DNA from: Streptomyces venezuelae ATCC 10712
Lineage (GTDB): Bacteria > Actinomycetota > Actinomycetes > Streptomycetales > Streptomycetaceae
Direction: 5' to 3'
DNA length: 64,000 bases
NCBI RefSeq assembly: GCF_008639165.1
Contig: NZ_CP029197.1
Coordinates: 4,964,001 to 5,028,000 of the forward strand
Part shown: positions 7,502 through 16,566 of the stretch, piece by piece
How positions within the stretch are numbered: position 1 is the first letter of the stretch
How the letters are laid out: each line of letters opens with the position of its first letter
Notes under the pieces: generated by a model
Database searches by the model: none
Seen by the model: the letters and a program-made list of their open reading frames with translations, nothing else
What the model was told of the DNA's origin: nothing
Made by a program: the position numbers and the translations under genes

Positions 7502-8542
7502 ATGCCAGGCGCGATCTACGCCGAGGGTCTGGTGAAGACCTTCGGTGACGTACGAGCCCTGGACGGCGTGGACCTCGACGTACCCGAGGGCACCGTCCTG
7601 GGACTGCTCGGCCCGAACGGCGCGGGGAAGACGACCGCCGTGCGGGTGCTGACCACCCTCCTCCAGCCCGACCGGGGAAAGGCCGTGGTCGCCGGCATCG
7701 ACGTCCTCAAGCACCCCAACGAGGTGCGCCGCTCGATCGGGCTCTCCGGCCAGTTCGCGGCCGTCGACGAGTACCTCACCGGCCGCGAGAACCTCCAGAT
7801 GGTCGGCCAGCTCTACCAGATGAGGGCGAAGGACGCGAAGGTCCGGGCCGGTGAGCTCCTGGAGCGCTTCAACCTCGCGGACGCCGCCGACCGCACCGCC
7901 AAGACGTACTCCGGCGGCATGCGCCGCCGCCTCGACCTCGCCGCCGCCCTCGTCGTCGCCCCGCCGGTGATGTTCATGGACGAGCCGACCACCGGCCTCG
8001 ACCCGCGCAACCGGCAGGCCCTGTGGGAGGTCATCAAGGAGCTCGTCGCCGGCGGTACGACCCTGCTCCTCACCACCCAGTACCTGGAGGAGGCCGACCA
8101 CCTCGCCCACGACATCTGCGTCGTGGACCACGGCAAGGTCATCGCCCGCGGCACCTCCGACCAGCTCAAGGCCCAGACGGGCGGCGAGCGCGTCGAGGTC
8201 GTCGTGCACGAACCAGGGATGGTCCCCGGCGCCCGGGACGTCCTCGCCCGCTACGGCATCGCGGGCACGGGCCACGCCGAGGTCTCCGTCGAGGAGCACA
8301 CCCGCAAGCTCACCGTCCCCGTCGCCGGCGGCGCGAAGCTGCTCGCCGAGGTCATCCGGGACCTGGACGCCGTCGGCGTCGAGATCGACGACATCGGACT
8401 GCGCCGCCCCACCCTCGACGACGTCTTCATCTCGCTCACCGGCCACGCGGCCGAGCGGCTCGACGAGGAGAACGGCGAGAACGGCGAGGCCGGGGAGCAG
8501 GGCGGCCGGGGCCGCAAGCGCACGAAGGAGACGGCCAAGTGA
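7502..8542 (+). CDS. Daunorubicin-resistance (DrrA) type ABC transporter ATP-binding protein
   Basis: A 346-aa ATPase that powers the membrane partner encoded next. Walker A GPNGAGKTT spans residues 37-45, the signature is SGGMRRRLDLAAAL, and Walker B with switch is VMFMDEPTTGLDP. The C-terminal DrrA-type extension includes GLRRPTLDDVFISLTGH, followed by a charged low-complexity tail (ENGENGEAGEQGG). The stop overlaps the permease start (GTGA), so the subunits are translated together. It is likely a lipophilic drug or lipid exporter; substrate unknown. Confidence 0.93.
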   Translation: MPGAIYAEGLVKTFGDVRALDGVDLDVPEGTVLGLLGPNGAGKTTAVRVLTTLLQPDRGKAVVAGIDVLKHPNEVRRSIGLSGQFAAVDEYLTGRENLQMVGQLYQMRAKDAKVRAGELLERFNLADAADRTAKTYSGGMRRRLDLAAALVVAPPVMFMDEPTTGLDPRNRQALWEVIKELVAGGTTLLLTTQYLEEADHLAHDICVVDHGKVIARGTSDQLKAQTGGERVEVVVHEPGMVPGARDVLARYGIAGTGHAEVSVEEHTRKLTVPVAGGAKLLAEVIRDLDAVGVEIDDIGLRRPTLDDVFISLTGHAAERLDEENGENGEAGEQGGRGRKRTKETAK

Positions 8543-9390
8543 TCACCGTGACCGAGACCGCCGTCCGGCCGGCCCCCCAGCAGCGCGGCGGCGTCGCCCA
8601 GTCCGTCGGCGACTCCCTCGTCGTCGCCAAGCGCAACCTGATCCGGATGACCCGCATCCCGGAGATGGTCATCTTCGGGCTCATCCAGCCCGTCATGTTC
8701 GTGGTGCTGTTCAGCTACGTCTTCGGCGGCTCGATGGTCGTCGACGGCAGCACGAGCCCGCAGGAGTACCGCGAGTTCCTCATGGCGGGCATCTTCGCCC
8801 AGACGGTCACCTTCGCCACGGCCGGCGCGGGCGCGGGCATCGCCGACGACATGCACAAGGGCCTCATCGACCGGTTCCGCTCGCTGCCGATGGCCCGGGG
8901 AGCGGTGCTCACCGGCCGTACCCTCGCCGACCTCGTGCAGACCGCCCTCACCCTGGTCGTCCTTGCGGTCGTCGCCCTGCTCGTCGGCTGGCGCATCCAC
9001 GAGGGCGTCCCGAAGGCGATCGCCGCCTTCGGCCTGCTGCTGCTCCTCGGCTACGCCTTCTCGTGGATCGGCGCGCTGATCGGCCTCTCCGTCCGCACCC
9101 CGGAGGCGGCCACCTCCGGCGGCCTCATCTGGCTGTTCCCGGTCACGTTCATCTCGAACGCGTTCGTGCCCACGGAGGGCATGACCCCGTGGATCCGCCA
9201 CATCGCCGAGTGGAACCCGTTCAGCGCCACGGTCCAGGCCTGCCGCGAGCTGTTCGGCAACCCGGGCGTGGTCGACTCCCCGGCCTGGCCGATGCGGCAC
9301 CCGGTCTGGGCGTCGATCCTCTTCTCGCTCGTCATCCTGATCGTCTTCCGGACCCTCGCGGTACGGAAGTACCGCTCGGCGACCGCGTGA
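8539..9390 (+). CDS. DrrB-type ABC-2 transporter permease
   Basis: Membrane subunit of 283 aa with a GTG start overlapping the ATPase stop. About six transmembrane segments can be read, the first at MVIFGLIQPVMFVVLFSYVF and the last at WASILFSLVILIVFRTLAV. The ABC-2 signature region is present (GIADDMHKGLIDRFRSLPMAR, with AWSI/GLSVRTPEAA later). It pairs with the upstream ATPase as a type-2 exporter. Confidence 0.92.
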   Translation: MITVTETAVRPAPQQRGGVAQSVGDSLVVAKRNLIRMTRIPEMVIFGLIQPVMFVVLFSYVFGGSMVVDGSTSPQEYREFLMAGIFAQTVTFATAGAGAGIADDMHKGLIDRFRSLPMARGAVLTGRTLADLVQTALTLVVLAVVALLVGWRIHEGVPKAIAAFGLLLLLGYAFSWIGALIGLSVRTPEAATSGGLIWLFPVTFISNAFVPTEGMTPWIRHIAEWNPFSATVQACRELFGNPGVVDSPAWPMRHPVWASILFSLVILIVFRTLAVRKYRSATA

Positions 9391-9392
9391 GC

Positions 9393-9410
9393 GCCCCGGC
9401 GGGCCGGGGC
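9393..9410. terminator. Hairpin between DrrB-type gene and kinase gene
   Basis: Perfect 8-bp stem with a 2-base spacer directly after the permease stop and just before the convergent kinase stop, so it may work in both directions. Confidence 0.55.
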
Positions 9411-9416
9411 AGGTAG

Positions 9417-11714
9417 TCAGGGGAGATAGGCGGAGAGCACCAGGCCGCCGGGGAAGGTGGCGAAGACCGCCCCTCCGGCGGCCAGCGCGTCCCCGGCGAC
9501 CTGCGGCTCGGCGAAGCCGTCGGGCCAGTTCGGCCGGTAGGACTCGACGTCCCCCTCGTCGACGGGGCCGGCCACCGGCCGGGAGGTCACGCCCGAGGAG
9601 TCGACGGTCAGCAGCCGGTCCCCGGCGAAGTAGAGCCGGTCGGTCGCGCCGGTCCTGGTCCGCCACCGCTCCCGGCCGCTCGCCAGGTCGTACGTGACGA
9701 GGTCCGAGGCCCCGCTGACCACGGCGACGATCCCGTCGGCGCTCACGGCCGGCCCGGTCGTCACGGACGAGCCGAAGGTGCGCAGCGGCTTCAGCGTCAC
9801 GGGGTCGACGACGGCGAGGGACCTGTCGTCACCGCCCGAGCAGAGCACGCTCCCGCTCTTGGTGTGGACGGTGAAGGTGCCGCAGCGGACCGTCCCGCGC
9901 GGCCCCGCCTTCCCGGTCCGCGCGTCGAGGGACAGCGGGGTGGAGCCGAACGGGACGAGGACCCGGCCGGCCGCCACGACCGGCACCTCGGGGAGGCCGT
10001 CGAGCGGCGTCCGCCACAGCTCCTCGCCGTCGCCGAGCCGTACGGCGGTCGCCAGACCCGACCGCTCGTCGCGCACGTTCACGTACGTCGAGTAGAGGAT
10101 CCCGTCGGCCAGGTCCGTGCCCTTCACGGCCCATTCGGCGCCGGGCCCCGGGAGCCGCCGCCGCTCCTTGCCGTCCAGCACCCCGTACGACACGACCCCC
10201 TCGGGTCCTGTCACATACGCCGTGTCGCCGACGACCGCCGGGTACTGGGGCCCGCTGCGCAGCCCCTCGCCGCGGCCCTCCACGTGCCAGAGCCGCTTGC
10301 CGTCCGCCGCGTTCAGGCCGGTGACCTCGCCGCCGTTCCCCGGGCAGACCAGGACCTTCGGGGAGAGCGCGCAGGCGCCGCCGCCGGGCTCCACCTCGGC
10401 CGTCCAGGGCGCCCAGCCCGCCGGGCGGTACGCGCGGTCCGTCCCCGCCGTGCCGAAGTCGTTGCCGCGGCCCTTCCCGCCGTACGGCAGGACGACCTGG
10501 CTCAGCGCCGTCGGACCCGGGGTCCCGGACCCCGACGCGCCCGGGGTCGTGCTCCCGCCCGAGGGGCCCGCCGCCCCGCCCGCCGTCCCGCCGCCCTGCC
10601 CGTCGGTCCGGTTCAGCAGCACCACGCCGGCCGTGGCGAGCACGGCCACCGCCACCGCGCCCGCCACGACCGCGCCCCACGGGCGGCGCCGCCGCACGGC
10701 CGGGGCGGCCGGGACCACCGGGCGGTCGGTCACGGCGGTGGGGGAGTACGGCACGACCGGGCCGAGCGTCGGCAGCTCCGCCACCCCCGCGCCCGAGGCC
10801 GCCGCCTCTCCGGCCCGCCGCGCCGCCTCCCCGCACTCGGCGAGCAGCGAGAGGACCCCGCCCGGCCACGGGAAGGCCTCCGCGGCCGGCCCGCCGCCGA
10901 GCAGCGACACCAGCTCCGCCGCCGTGGGCCGCAGCGCCGGGTCGAGCCGCAGACAGCGCTCCACCACCGGCCGCAGCTCCGCCGGCACCCCGGTCAGATC
11001 CGCGTCGGCCCGGATGATCCGGTAGACCACCGCGGCCATCTCGTCGTCCTGGAAGGGCCCCCGGCCGCTCGCCGCGAACGCGAGGACCGCGCCCAGACAG
11101 AACACGTCCGACGCGGGCACCACCGCGCGGCTGCCCGCCAGGTGCTCGGGCGACATGAACCCGGGGGAGCCCACCACGAGACCGGTCGAGGTCAGCGCCG
11201 TCGCCTCGAAGGCCTGCGCGATGCCGAAGTCGATGAGCTTCGGCCCGGCCCGGCCGAGCAGCACGTTCGCCGGCTTGAGGTCGCGGTGCAGCACCTTCAC
11301 CCGGTGGACCGAGTCCAGCGCGGCGGCGAGCGCGACGCCCAGGGCCCGTACCGCCTCGACGGGCAGCGCGCCGGAGCGGACGACGGCCTCGGCGAGCGAG
11401 GGCCCCGGCACGTACTCCGTCGCCAGCCACGGCGAGGGCGCGTCGGCGTCGGCGTCCACGAGCCGCGCCACTCCGGGGCCGTCGACCGTCCGGGCGGCCG
11501 CGATCTCCCGCCGGAACCGGGTCCGGAAGTCCCCGTCGACCTCCAGGTCGCCGCGGACGGTCTTCACCGCGACCATCCGGTACGGGTCGGCCGTCGGCGT
11601 GTCCGCCCGGCAGGCGAGGTGCACCTCGCCCATGCCGCCCGCGCCGAGCCGGGCGAGCAGCCGATAGGGGCCGACGAGCATCGGGGGCTGCCCCAGGGGC
11701 AGAGCTTCCAGCAC
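9417..11714 (-). CDS. Receptor-type Ser/Thr protein kinase with PQQ-like beta-propeller
   Basis: A 765-aa membrane kinase. The N-terminal kinase domain (residues 16-275) has GAGGMGEVHLA, the ATP lysine K51 in VAVK, HRDLKPAN (143-150) and DFG (162-164). A Pro/Gly-rich linker and one membrane helix (AVVAGAVAVAVLATAGVVLL, near residue 350) follow. The outside part is a run of PQQ-type blades (GKRLWHVEG, GEELWRTPL, GRERWRTRT). GTG start with AAAGGA eight bases upstream. The propeller probably senses an extracellular ligand. It is a tandem paralogue of the next kinase. Confidence 0.93.
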   Translation of the reverse strand: MLEALPLGQPPMLVGPYRLLARLGAGGMGEVHLACRADTPTADPYRMVAVKTVRGDLEVDGDFRTRFRREIAAARTVDGPGVARLVDADADAPSPWLATEYVPGPSLAEAVVRSGALPVEAVRALGVALAAALDSVHRVKVLHRDLKPANVLLGRAGPKLIDFGIAQAFEATALTSTGLVVGSPGFMSPEHLAGSRAVVPASDVFCLGAVLAFAASGRGPFQDDEMAAVVYRIIRADADLTGVPAELRPVVERCLRLDPALRPTAAELVSLLGGGPAAEAFPWPGGVLSLLAECGEAARRAGEAAASGAGVAELPTLGPVVPYSPTAVTDRPVVPAAPAVRRRRPWGAVVAGAVAVAVLATAGVVLLNRTDGQGGGTAGGAAGPSGGSTTPGASGSGTPGPTALSQVVLPYGGKGRGNDFGTAGTDRAYRPAGWAPWTAEVEPGGGACALSPKVLVCPGNGGEVTGLNAADGKRLWHVEGRGEGLRSGPQYPAVVGDTAYVTGPEGVVSYGVLDGKERRRLPGPGAEWAVKGTDLADGILYSTYVNVRDERSGLATAVRLGDGEELWRTPLDGLPEVPVVAAGRVLVPFGSTPLSLDARTGKAGPRGTVRCGTFTVHTKSGSVLCSGGDDRSLAVVDPVTLKPLRTFGSSVTTGPAVSADGIVAVVSGASDLVTYDLASGRERWRTRTGATDRLYFAGDRLLTVDSSGVTSRPVAGPVDEGDVESYRPNWPDGFAEPQVAGDALAAGGAVFATFPGGLVLSAYLP

Positions 11715-11806
11715 CGGACAGGTCCTTTCAGGGCGTCACTGGGGTCGGATCACGGCGTCACTGGGGCCGGGTCAGGGCGTCACCGGGGCCATCGGGATCG
11801 CTGGGA

Positions 11807-14365
11807 TCACTTGGGGAGCTCGACGGAGGCGACGGCGCCCTTGTCGAAGACGACGTACGCGATGCCGCCCACCGGCAGCACCTCCGGCGCGCGGATCTTC
11901 AGGTGGAGGAACTCTCCGTAGTTCGGGTCGTAGTCCTCCTCCTCGGCGCGCGGGCCGGGCGCGCCCGGCACCGGTGTGACCGTGAGCCCGCCCGGCTTGC
12001 CGTCGGCGCCGAGCCGCACGGTGTACAGCGCGGAGTAGTCGGCGTACACGAACTGGTCGCCCGCGAGCAGCGGCCCGGACCAGCTCTGGGCCAGACCGGA
12101 CGGAGCCTGCTTCGCCGGGAAGGAGGCGAGGGCGGTGCCGGTGCGCGGGTCGAGGATCCGCAGACCCTTGTCGAAGGTCGCGACCCCGCGCGGACCGAGG
12201 GCCGTGGGGGCGGCCGAGGCGAACGCCCCGGGCAGCGCCGCCTTCGAGGCCAGGGTGCGGGCGTCCAGGAGATGCAGGTCGGTGTCGCCCCCGGCGCGGT
12301 ACCCGGAGCCGACGCAGTACGCCGAGGGGCTCAGCACCTGGATGGTCCGGCAGGCCTTCGCGTCCGGGTCGACCTCCCCGAGCTGGGTGCCCTTCTTGCC
12401 GTCGTACGCCACGAGACCGCCCTGGCTGAGCGCGTAGACGATCCCCTTGGCGTAGGCCAGCGGCTCGTACGACGCGCGCTCGGCGAAGGAGATGTCGCCG
12501 TTGGTGAGCTCCTTCGACCAGAGCTCGCGCCCGTCCGTCAGGGAGAACGCCGTCAGGGCCGCCCGGATGTCGAGGGCGTCGTCCGTCATGTTCGTCGCCG
12601 CGAAGACCGTCCCGTCGGCGACGACGGGCCGGGTCGTCCAGAAGCCCTGCGGGCCCGCGGCCGGCTTCTCCCAGCGCACCTTCCCGGTGCGCGCGTCCCG
12701 CACCTGGAGGGAGCCCCCGGCGACCAGGACCACGCTCCCGTCGTGGACCGTGGGACGGGTGGCGCTCCCGGCGGTGAAGGGGAAGCCCTTGGGGCTGAGG
12801 TAGCTCTCCCCGGGGGTGTCCTCGGCGCGGGGCACGTCCCAGAGCTTCCCGCCGTTCGCCGGGTCCATCGCCTCGTACCGCCCGTCCGTGGTCCGGCACA
12901 CCAGCACCTTCTCGCCGGCCGAGCAGCCGAACGCCGCCGAGCCCAGCTTCGTCTGCCAGGGCTTCCAGCCCGCCGGGCGCTGGGCCGGGTTCTGCGGGAC
13001 GACGCCGGAGGCGTCGGCGAGGCCCCGGTCGTCGACGCCCGGTATCCGGGGCGCGGCGGGCGGCGCCGCCTTCACGGGCGCCTGCGGCTTTTCGGTCCTG
13101 TCGGCCGGCCACAGCAGGTACGTGCCGACGCCGCCGGCCACGACCGCCAGGGCCACGAGGGCCGCGACCAGCCGGCCCCGGCGGCGGCGGGCGGGCGCGG
13201 CCGCGCCGGCGGGCGGCGACACCGGCGCCAGCGTCGGTACGGAGTGCAGCCCGGGCACGGCGGGGTTCACCACCGGCCGCCGGGGGTCGGGCGCCGGGGC
13301 GGCCTCCAGGAGCGGACCGCCCGAGGCGACCAGCTGGGCCAGGGCCGTGCCGTACTCGCCGATGTGCTCCCGCACCGGCTCGGGCCACGGGAAGACCTTC
13401 GGCGGACCGCCGCCGAGCAGCTCCACGAGCGCGTCCGGGGTGGGCCGCGCCTCCGGGTCGAGGGCCAGGCAGGCGGCGACGGTCCCGCGGAGCTCGTCGG
13501 GGACGCGGCTCAGGTCGGCCTCGGCCTGGGAGATCCGGTACAGGACGGCGGCCAGCGGCCCGTCGCCGAAGGGGTCCTCGCCGGTCGCCGCGTAGCAGAG
13601 CAGGGAGCCCAGGCAGAAGACGTCGGAGGCGGCGGTCACCCGCCGGGCGCCCGCCACGTGCTCGGGGGACATGAAGGAGGGCGTGCCGACCATCAGACCG
13701 GTGGCGGTCATGGTGGTGGCGGTGTTGCTGCGGGCGATGCCGAAGTCGATCAGGCGGGGCCCGTCGACGGAGAGCATGACGTTGCCGGGCTTGAGGTCGC
13801 GGTGCAGGACCCCGGCCCGGTGCAGGTCGGCGAGGGCGCGGGCGACGCCGGCGCCGAGCGCGCGGACGGTGTCGACGGGGAGCGCCCCGCCGCGCCGTAC
13901 GGCCTGGGAGAGGCTGGGGCCGGGTATGTACGCGGTGGCCAGCCACGGCACCTCGGCGCCCGCGTCGCCGCCGAGCGGGGCGGCGGCGTACCGGCTGTCG
14001 ACGAGCGAGGCGACCTTGATCTCGCGCCGGAAGCGGTCCCGGAAGGCGGGATCACCGGCGACGTCCCGCCGCACGGTCTTCACGGCGACGAAACTCCCGT
14101 ACGGAACGCCCCCGGCGGAGCCACCGCCGGAGCCACCACCGTCGGAACCGCCACCGGGGCCGCCCCCGTCGGGGCCGGCGCCCGGGGAGCCACCCTCGGA
14201 GCCCTCCCCGGCCGGGTCACCCGCCCCGGAGGCGTCCCCGGAGCCGTCCCCGGCCGGGTCGGCTCGGCCGAGGAACACCTCGCCCATGCCACCCGCCCCG
14301 AGCCGGGCGAGCAGCTCGTACGGTCCGATCCGACGCAGTGCGTCCTCGCGCAGCGGTCCCCACAC
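11807..14365 (-). CDS. Receptor-type Ser/Thr protein kinase with PQQ-like beta-propeller and Gly-rich kinase insertion
   Basis: An 852-aa paralogue of the neighbouring kinase. It has the glycine loop GAGGMGEVFLG (24-34), ATP lysine K96 in FVAVKTVRR, HRDLKPGNVML and DFGIARS. A membrane helix LVAALVALAVVAGGVGTYLL is followed by a propeller domain (GKLWDVPR, GKVRWEKPA, GRELWSKEL). Oddly, about 54 residues of Gly/Ser/Asp/Pro low-complexity sequence (36-89) sit between the glycine loop and the ATP lysine, where family members have only a few. GTG start preceded by AAGGGGG. 92 bases separate its stop from the next kinase start. Confidence 0.92.
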   Translation of the reverse strand: MWGPLREDALRRIGPYELLARLGAGGMGEVFLGRADPAGDGSGDASGAGDPAGEGSEGGSPGAGPDGGGPGGGSDGGGSGGGSAGGVPYGSFVAVKTVRRDVAGDPAFRDRFRREIKVASLVDSRYAAAPLGGDAGAEVPWLATAYIPGPSLSQAVRRGGALPVDTVRALGAGVARALADLHRAGVLHRDLKPGNVMLSVDGPRLIDFGIARSNTATTMTATGLMVGTPSFMSPEHVAGARRVTAASDVFCLGSLLCYAATGEDPFGDGPLAAVLYRISQAEADLSRVPDELRGTVAACLALDPEARPTPDALVELLGGGPPKVFPWPEPVREHIGEYGTALAQLVASGGPLLEAAPAPDPRRPVVNPAVPGLHSVPTLAPVSPPAGAAAPARRRRGRLVAALVALAVVAGGVGTYLLWPADRTEKPQAPVKAAPPAAPRIPGVDDRGLADASGVVPQNPAQRPAGWKPWQTKLGSAAFGCSAGEKVLVCRTTDGRYEAMDPANGGKLWDVPRAEDTPGESYLSPKGFPFTAGSATRPTVHDGSVVLVAGGSLQVRDARTGKVRWEKPAAGPQGFWTTRPVVADGTVFAATNMTDDALDIRAALTAFSLTDGRELWSKELTNGDISFAERASYEPLAYAKGIVYALSQGGLVAYDGKKGTQLGEVDPDAKACRTIQVLSPSAYCVGSGYRAGGDTDLHLLDARTLASKAALPGAFASAAPTALGPRGVATFDKGLRILDPRTGTALASFPAKQAPSGLAQSWSGPLLAGDQFVYADYSALYTVRLGADGKPGGLTVTPVPGAPGPRAEEEDYDPNYGEFLHLKIRAPEVLPVGGIAYVVFDKGAVASVELPK
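14099..14260 (-). repeat. Gly/Ser/Asp-rich low-complexity repeat inside kinase N-lobe
   Basis: Short imperfect in-frame repeats of the GGGSDGGGSG type encode about 54 residues in the kinase gene. The sequence is nearly all GGN, TCN, GCN and CCN codons, suggesting expansion by slippage. Confidence 0.7.
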
Positions 14366-14448
14366 TTCGCATATCCCCCTTGCGACCCGACTTGTGACGC
14401 GACGTCAGCAGATCATGCCGCATCATCTCAGGACCCGACGGGCAGCAC

Positions 14449-14479
14449 GAAGGGCCGGCCCCACCGGGGCCGGCCCTTC
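14449..14479 (-). terminator. Terminator downstream of greA
   Basis: Perfect 14-bp stem with a 3-base loop, 17 bases after the greA stop codon. Confidence 0.85.
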
Positions 14480-14495
14480 AGCGGGATCGGGTGCC

Positions 14496-14993
14496 TCAGC
14501 CGGTGTACGGCTTCGCGCTGAGGATCTTCACCGTGGCCTTCTTGCCGTTCGGCAGCTCGTACTGCGCGTCGTCACCGGCCTTCTTGCCGTTGACGCCGAC
14601 GCCGAGCGGCGACTGCGGCGAGTAGGTCTCGATGTCACCGCTCGCGTACTCGCGGGAGGCGAGCAGGAAGGTCATCGTGTCGTTCTCGTCGCCGTCGAAG
14701 GCGATCGTGACGACCATGCCGGGCTCGACGACGCCGTCGTCCGCCGGGGCCTCGCCGACCTTGGCGTGCTGGAGCAGCTGGGTGAGCTGGCGGACCCGGA
14801 GCTCCTGCTTGCCCTGCTCCTCCTTGGCCGCGTGGTACCCGCCGTTCTCGCGCAGGTCGCCCTCTTCGCGCGCGGCGGCGATCTTGGCGGCGATCTCGGT
14901 ACGCGCGGGACCAGACAGGTACTCAAGCTCGTCCTTGAGCTTGTTGTACGCCTCCTGGGTGAGCCAGGTGACGTTGTCGCTGGTCTGGGTCAC
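14496..14993 (-). CDS. greA: Transcription elongation factor GreA
   Basis: Rescues backtracked RNA polymerase by stimulating transcript cleavage. At 165 aa, the N-terminal coiled coil (WLTQEAYNKLKDELEYL through RVRQLTQLLQHAKV) carries the acidic tip AAREEGDLRENGGYHAAKEEQG. The FKBP-like C-terminal domain contains SPLGVGVNGKKAGDDAQYELPNGKKATVKI. The GTG start (VTQTSDNVTWLT) is set by GGAG six bases upstream; an upstream in-frame ATG lacks homology. Monocistronic with a strong terminator. Confidence 0.96.
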   Translation of the reverse strand: MTQTSDNVTWLTQEAYNKLKDELEYLSGPARTEIAAKIAAAREEGDLRENGGYHAAKEEQGKQELRVRQLTQLLQHAKVGEAPADDGVVEPGMVVTIAFDGDENDTMTFLLASREYASGDIETYSPQSPLGVGVNGKKAGDDAQYELPNGKKATVKILSAKPYTG

Positions 14994-15183
14994 AGGTGCT
15001 CCTCGTAGGTACTGGGAATACAAAGCATCGCCCTACACGGGAATGCGGTGCTGTCCCGGGTGGGCGAAACCACGAGCCTAACAATGAGTGGCGAAAAGCG
15101 GGAGGACATAAACCATCAGGATGGCGTCGCCCCAGGTCACCGGGGTGACTCGCCGGGACTCGACACCCCGTCCCTACCCACCG

Positions 15184-15585
15184 CTACCGCGCCGTACACC
15201 CCATGAGCTCCGCGCTGGTCGCGCGGGCCGTCGTGCGGAGCGAGTAGACCTGGTCGACCCGGCCGGCGGGGTCGTCGACCCGGACGTCCTTGCGGGCCAC
15301 CTCGGCGCCGTCCTCGGAGCGGGACCGCAGCGTGCAGACGCCCTTGACGCCCTCGTCCTTGCGGATCTCCAGGTGCACCTGGACCTCGGTGGCGCTCACC
15401 ACGTCGAACTTGATCATCTCGGCGCTGATCTTGCTGTCGACGACGTAGTACCAGGCGAACCAGCCCATCAGGCCGAGGAAGAGCACGCCGAGCACCGCAC
15501 CGGTGATCTTGAGCTTGCGGTCGGCCGCCTCGTCCGCGGAGCGCCCGTAACGCCCCTCGGGCAGCTGCTCTCGCACCGCGCTCAT
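15184..15585 (-). CDS. DUF4307 family single-pass membrane protein
   Basis: A 133-aa protein (MSAVREQLPEGRYGRS) with a cytoplasmic N-terminus of 35 residues, one membrane helix (ITGAVLGVLFLGLMGWFAWYYV) and an extracytoplasmic domain of about 70 residues. It keeps the DUF4307 pattern RYGR at the start and a conserved Cys pair (GVCTLRSRS, ELMGCTAR). It sits back-to-back with mca, sharing a 98-base intergenic region, an arrangement I recall as conserved in actinobacteria. Role unknown. Confidence 0.85.
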   Translation of the reverse strand: MSAVREQLPEGRYGRSADEAADRKLKITGAVLGVLFLGLMGWFAWYYVVDSKISAEMIKFDVVSATEVQVHLEIRKDEGVKGVCTLRSRSEDGAEVARKDVRVDDPAGRVDQVYSLRTTARATSAELMGCTAR

Positions 15586-15613
15586 GATCGATCCTCTCGA
15601 AGCCGGGGGTGGC

Positions 15614-15640
15614 GGAATTTTCACTCCCCCGATTCCGTCA
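15614..15640 (+). promoter_or_regulatory. SigR-like promoter of mca
   Basis: GGAAT, an 18-base spacer and GTCA lie 44 bases before the mca start. The -10 differs from the SigR consensus GTT at one position. mca of S. coelicolor is a known SigR target. A TATAGA box just downstream (15643-15648) could be an alternative vegetative -10. Confidence 0.65.
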
Positions 15641-15683
15641 CTATAGAGACCACGCTCCGCGTCGAATCACTGAGGATCGAGTC

Positions 15684-16565
15684 TTGACTGAGCAGCTGCG
15701 ACTGATGGCCGTTCACGCCCACCCCGACGACGAGTCGAGCAAGGGTGCGGCCACGATGGCCAAGTACGTGTCCGAGGGGGTGGACGTCATGGTGGTGACG
15801 TGCACGGGCGGCGAGCGTGGCTCGGTACTCAACCCCCAGCTCCAGGGTGACGCCTACATCGAGGCGAACATCCACGAGGTGCGCCGCAAGGAGATGGACG
15901 AGGCCCGCGAGATCCTCGGCGTCTCCCAGGAATGGCTGGGATTCGTCGACTCCGGCCTGCCCGAGGGCGACCCGCTGCCGCCGCTTCCCCAGGGCTGCTT
16001 CGCCCTGGAGGACGTCGACACCGCCGCCGGGGAGCTGGTCCGCAAGATCCGCTCCTTCCGTCCGCAGGTCATCACGACCTACGACGAGAACGGCGGGTAC
16101 CCGCACCCCGACCACATCATGACCCACAAGATCACGATGGTGGCCTTCGAGGGCGCGACCGACACCGAGAAGTACCCGGAGGCCGAGTTCGGCCCGGCCT
16201 GGCAGCCCCTGAAGCTCTACTACAACCAGGGCTTCAACCGTCCCCGGACGCTCGCCCTGCACGAGGCGCTCCTCGCCCGCGGCCTGGAGTCCCCGTACGG
16301 CGAGTGGCTGGAGCGCTGGAAGGACTTCGCGGGCAAGGAGCGGACGCTGACCACCTTCGTGCCCTGCTCGGAGTTCTTCGAGACCCGCGACAAGGCCCTG
16401 ATCGCCCACCGCACCCAGATCGACCCCGACGGCGGCTGGTTCCGGGTCCCGATGGAGATCCAGAAGGAGATCTGGCCGACGGAGGAGTACGAGCTCAGCA
16501 AGGCGCTGGTGCCGACCTCCCTCCCCGAGGAAGATCTCTTCGCGGGCATCCGCGACAATGCCTGA
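15684..16565 (+). CDS. mca: Mycothiol S-conjugate amidase
   Basis: Zinc amidase of 293 aa that cleaves mycothiol-toxin conjugates to a mercapturic acid and GlcN-Ins. The LmbE-fold metal motif AHPDDE sits at residues 12-17, with a second metal histidine in YPHPDHI. YYNQGFNRPRTL is in the substrate-side loop. The TTG start (reads LTEQLRLMAVHA) is chosen because AGGA lies seven bases upstream and the length equals that of the S. coelicolor enzyme. The SigR-like promoter upstream fits its thiol-stress role. Confidence 0.95.
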   Translation: MTEQLRLMAVHAHPDDESSKGAATMAKYVSEGVDVMVVTCTGGERGSVLNPQLQGDAYIEANIHEVRRKEMDEAREILGVSQEWLGFVDSGLPEGDPLPPLPQGCFALEDVDTAAGELVRKIRSFRPQVITTYDENGGYPHPDHIMTHKITMVAFEGATDTEKYPEAEFGPAWQPLKLYYNQGFNRPRTLALHEALLARGLESPYGEWLERWKDFAGKERTLTTFVPCSEFFETRDKALIAHRTQIDPDGGWFRVPMEIQKEIWPTEEYELSKALVPTSLPEEDLFAGIRDNA

Positions 16566-16566
16566 C

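Noticed and set aside
11903..14521. 872-codon open frame on the plus strand opposite the second kinase
   Set aside because: Composition is Arg/Gly/Ala shadow of a GC-rich gene; no motif, signal or ribosome binding site.
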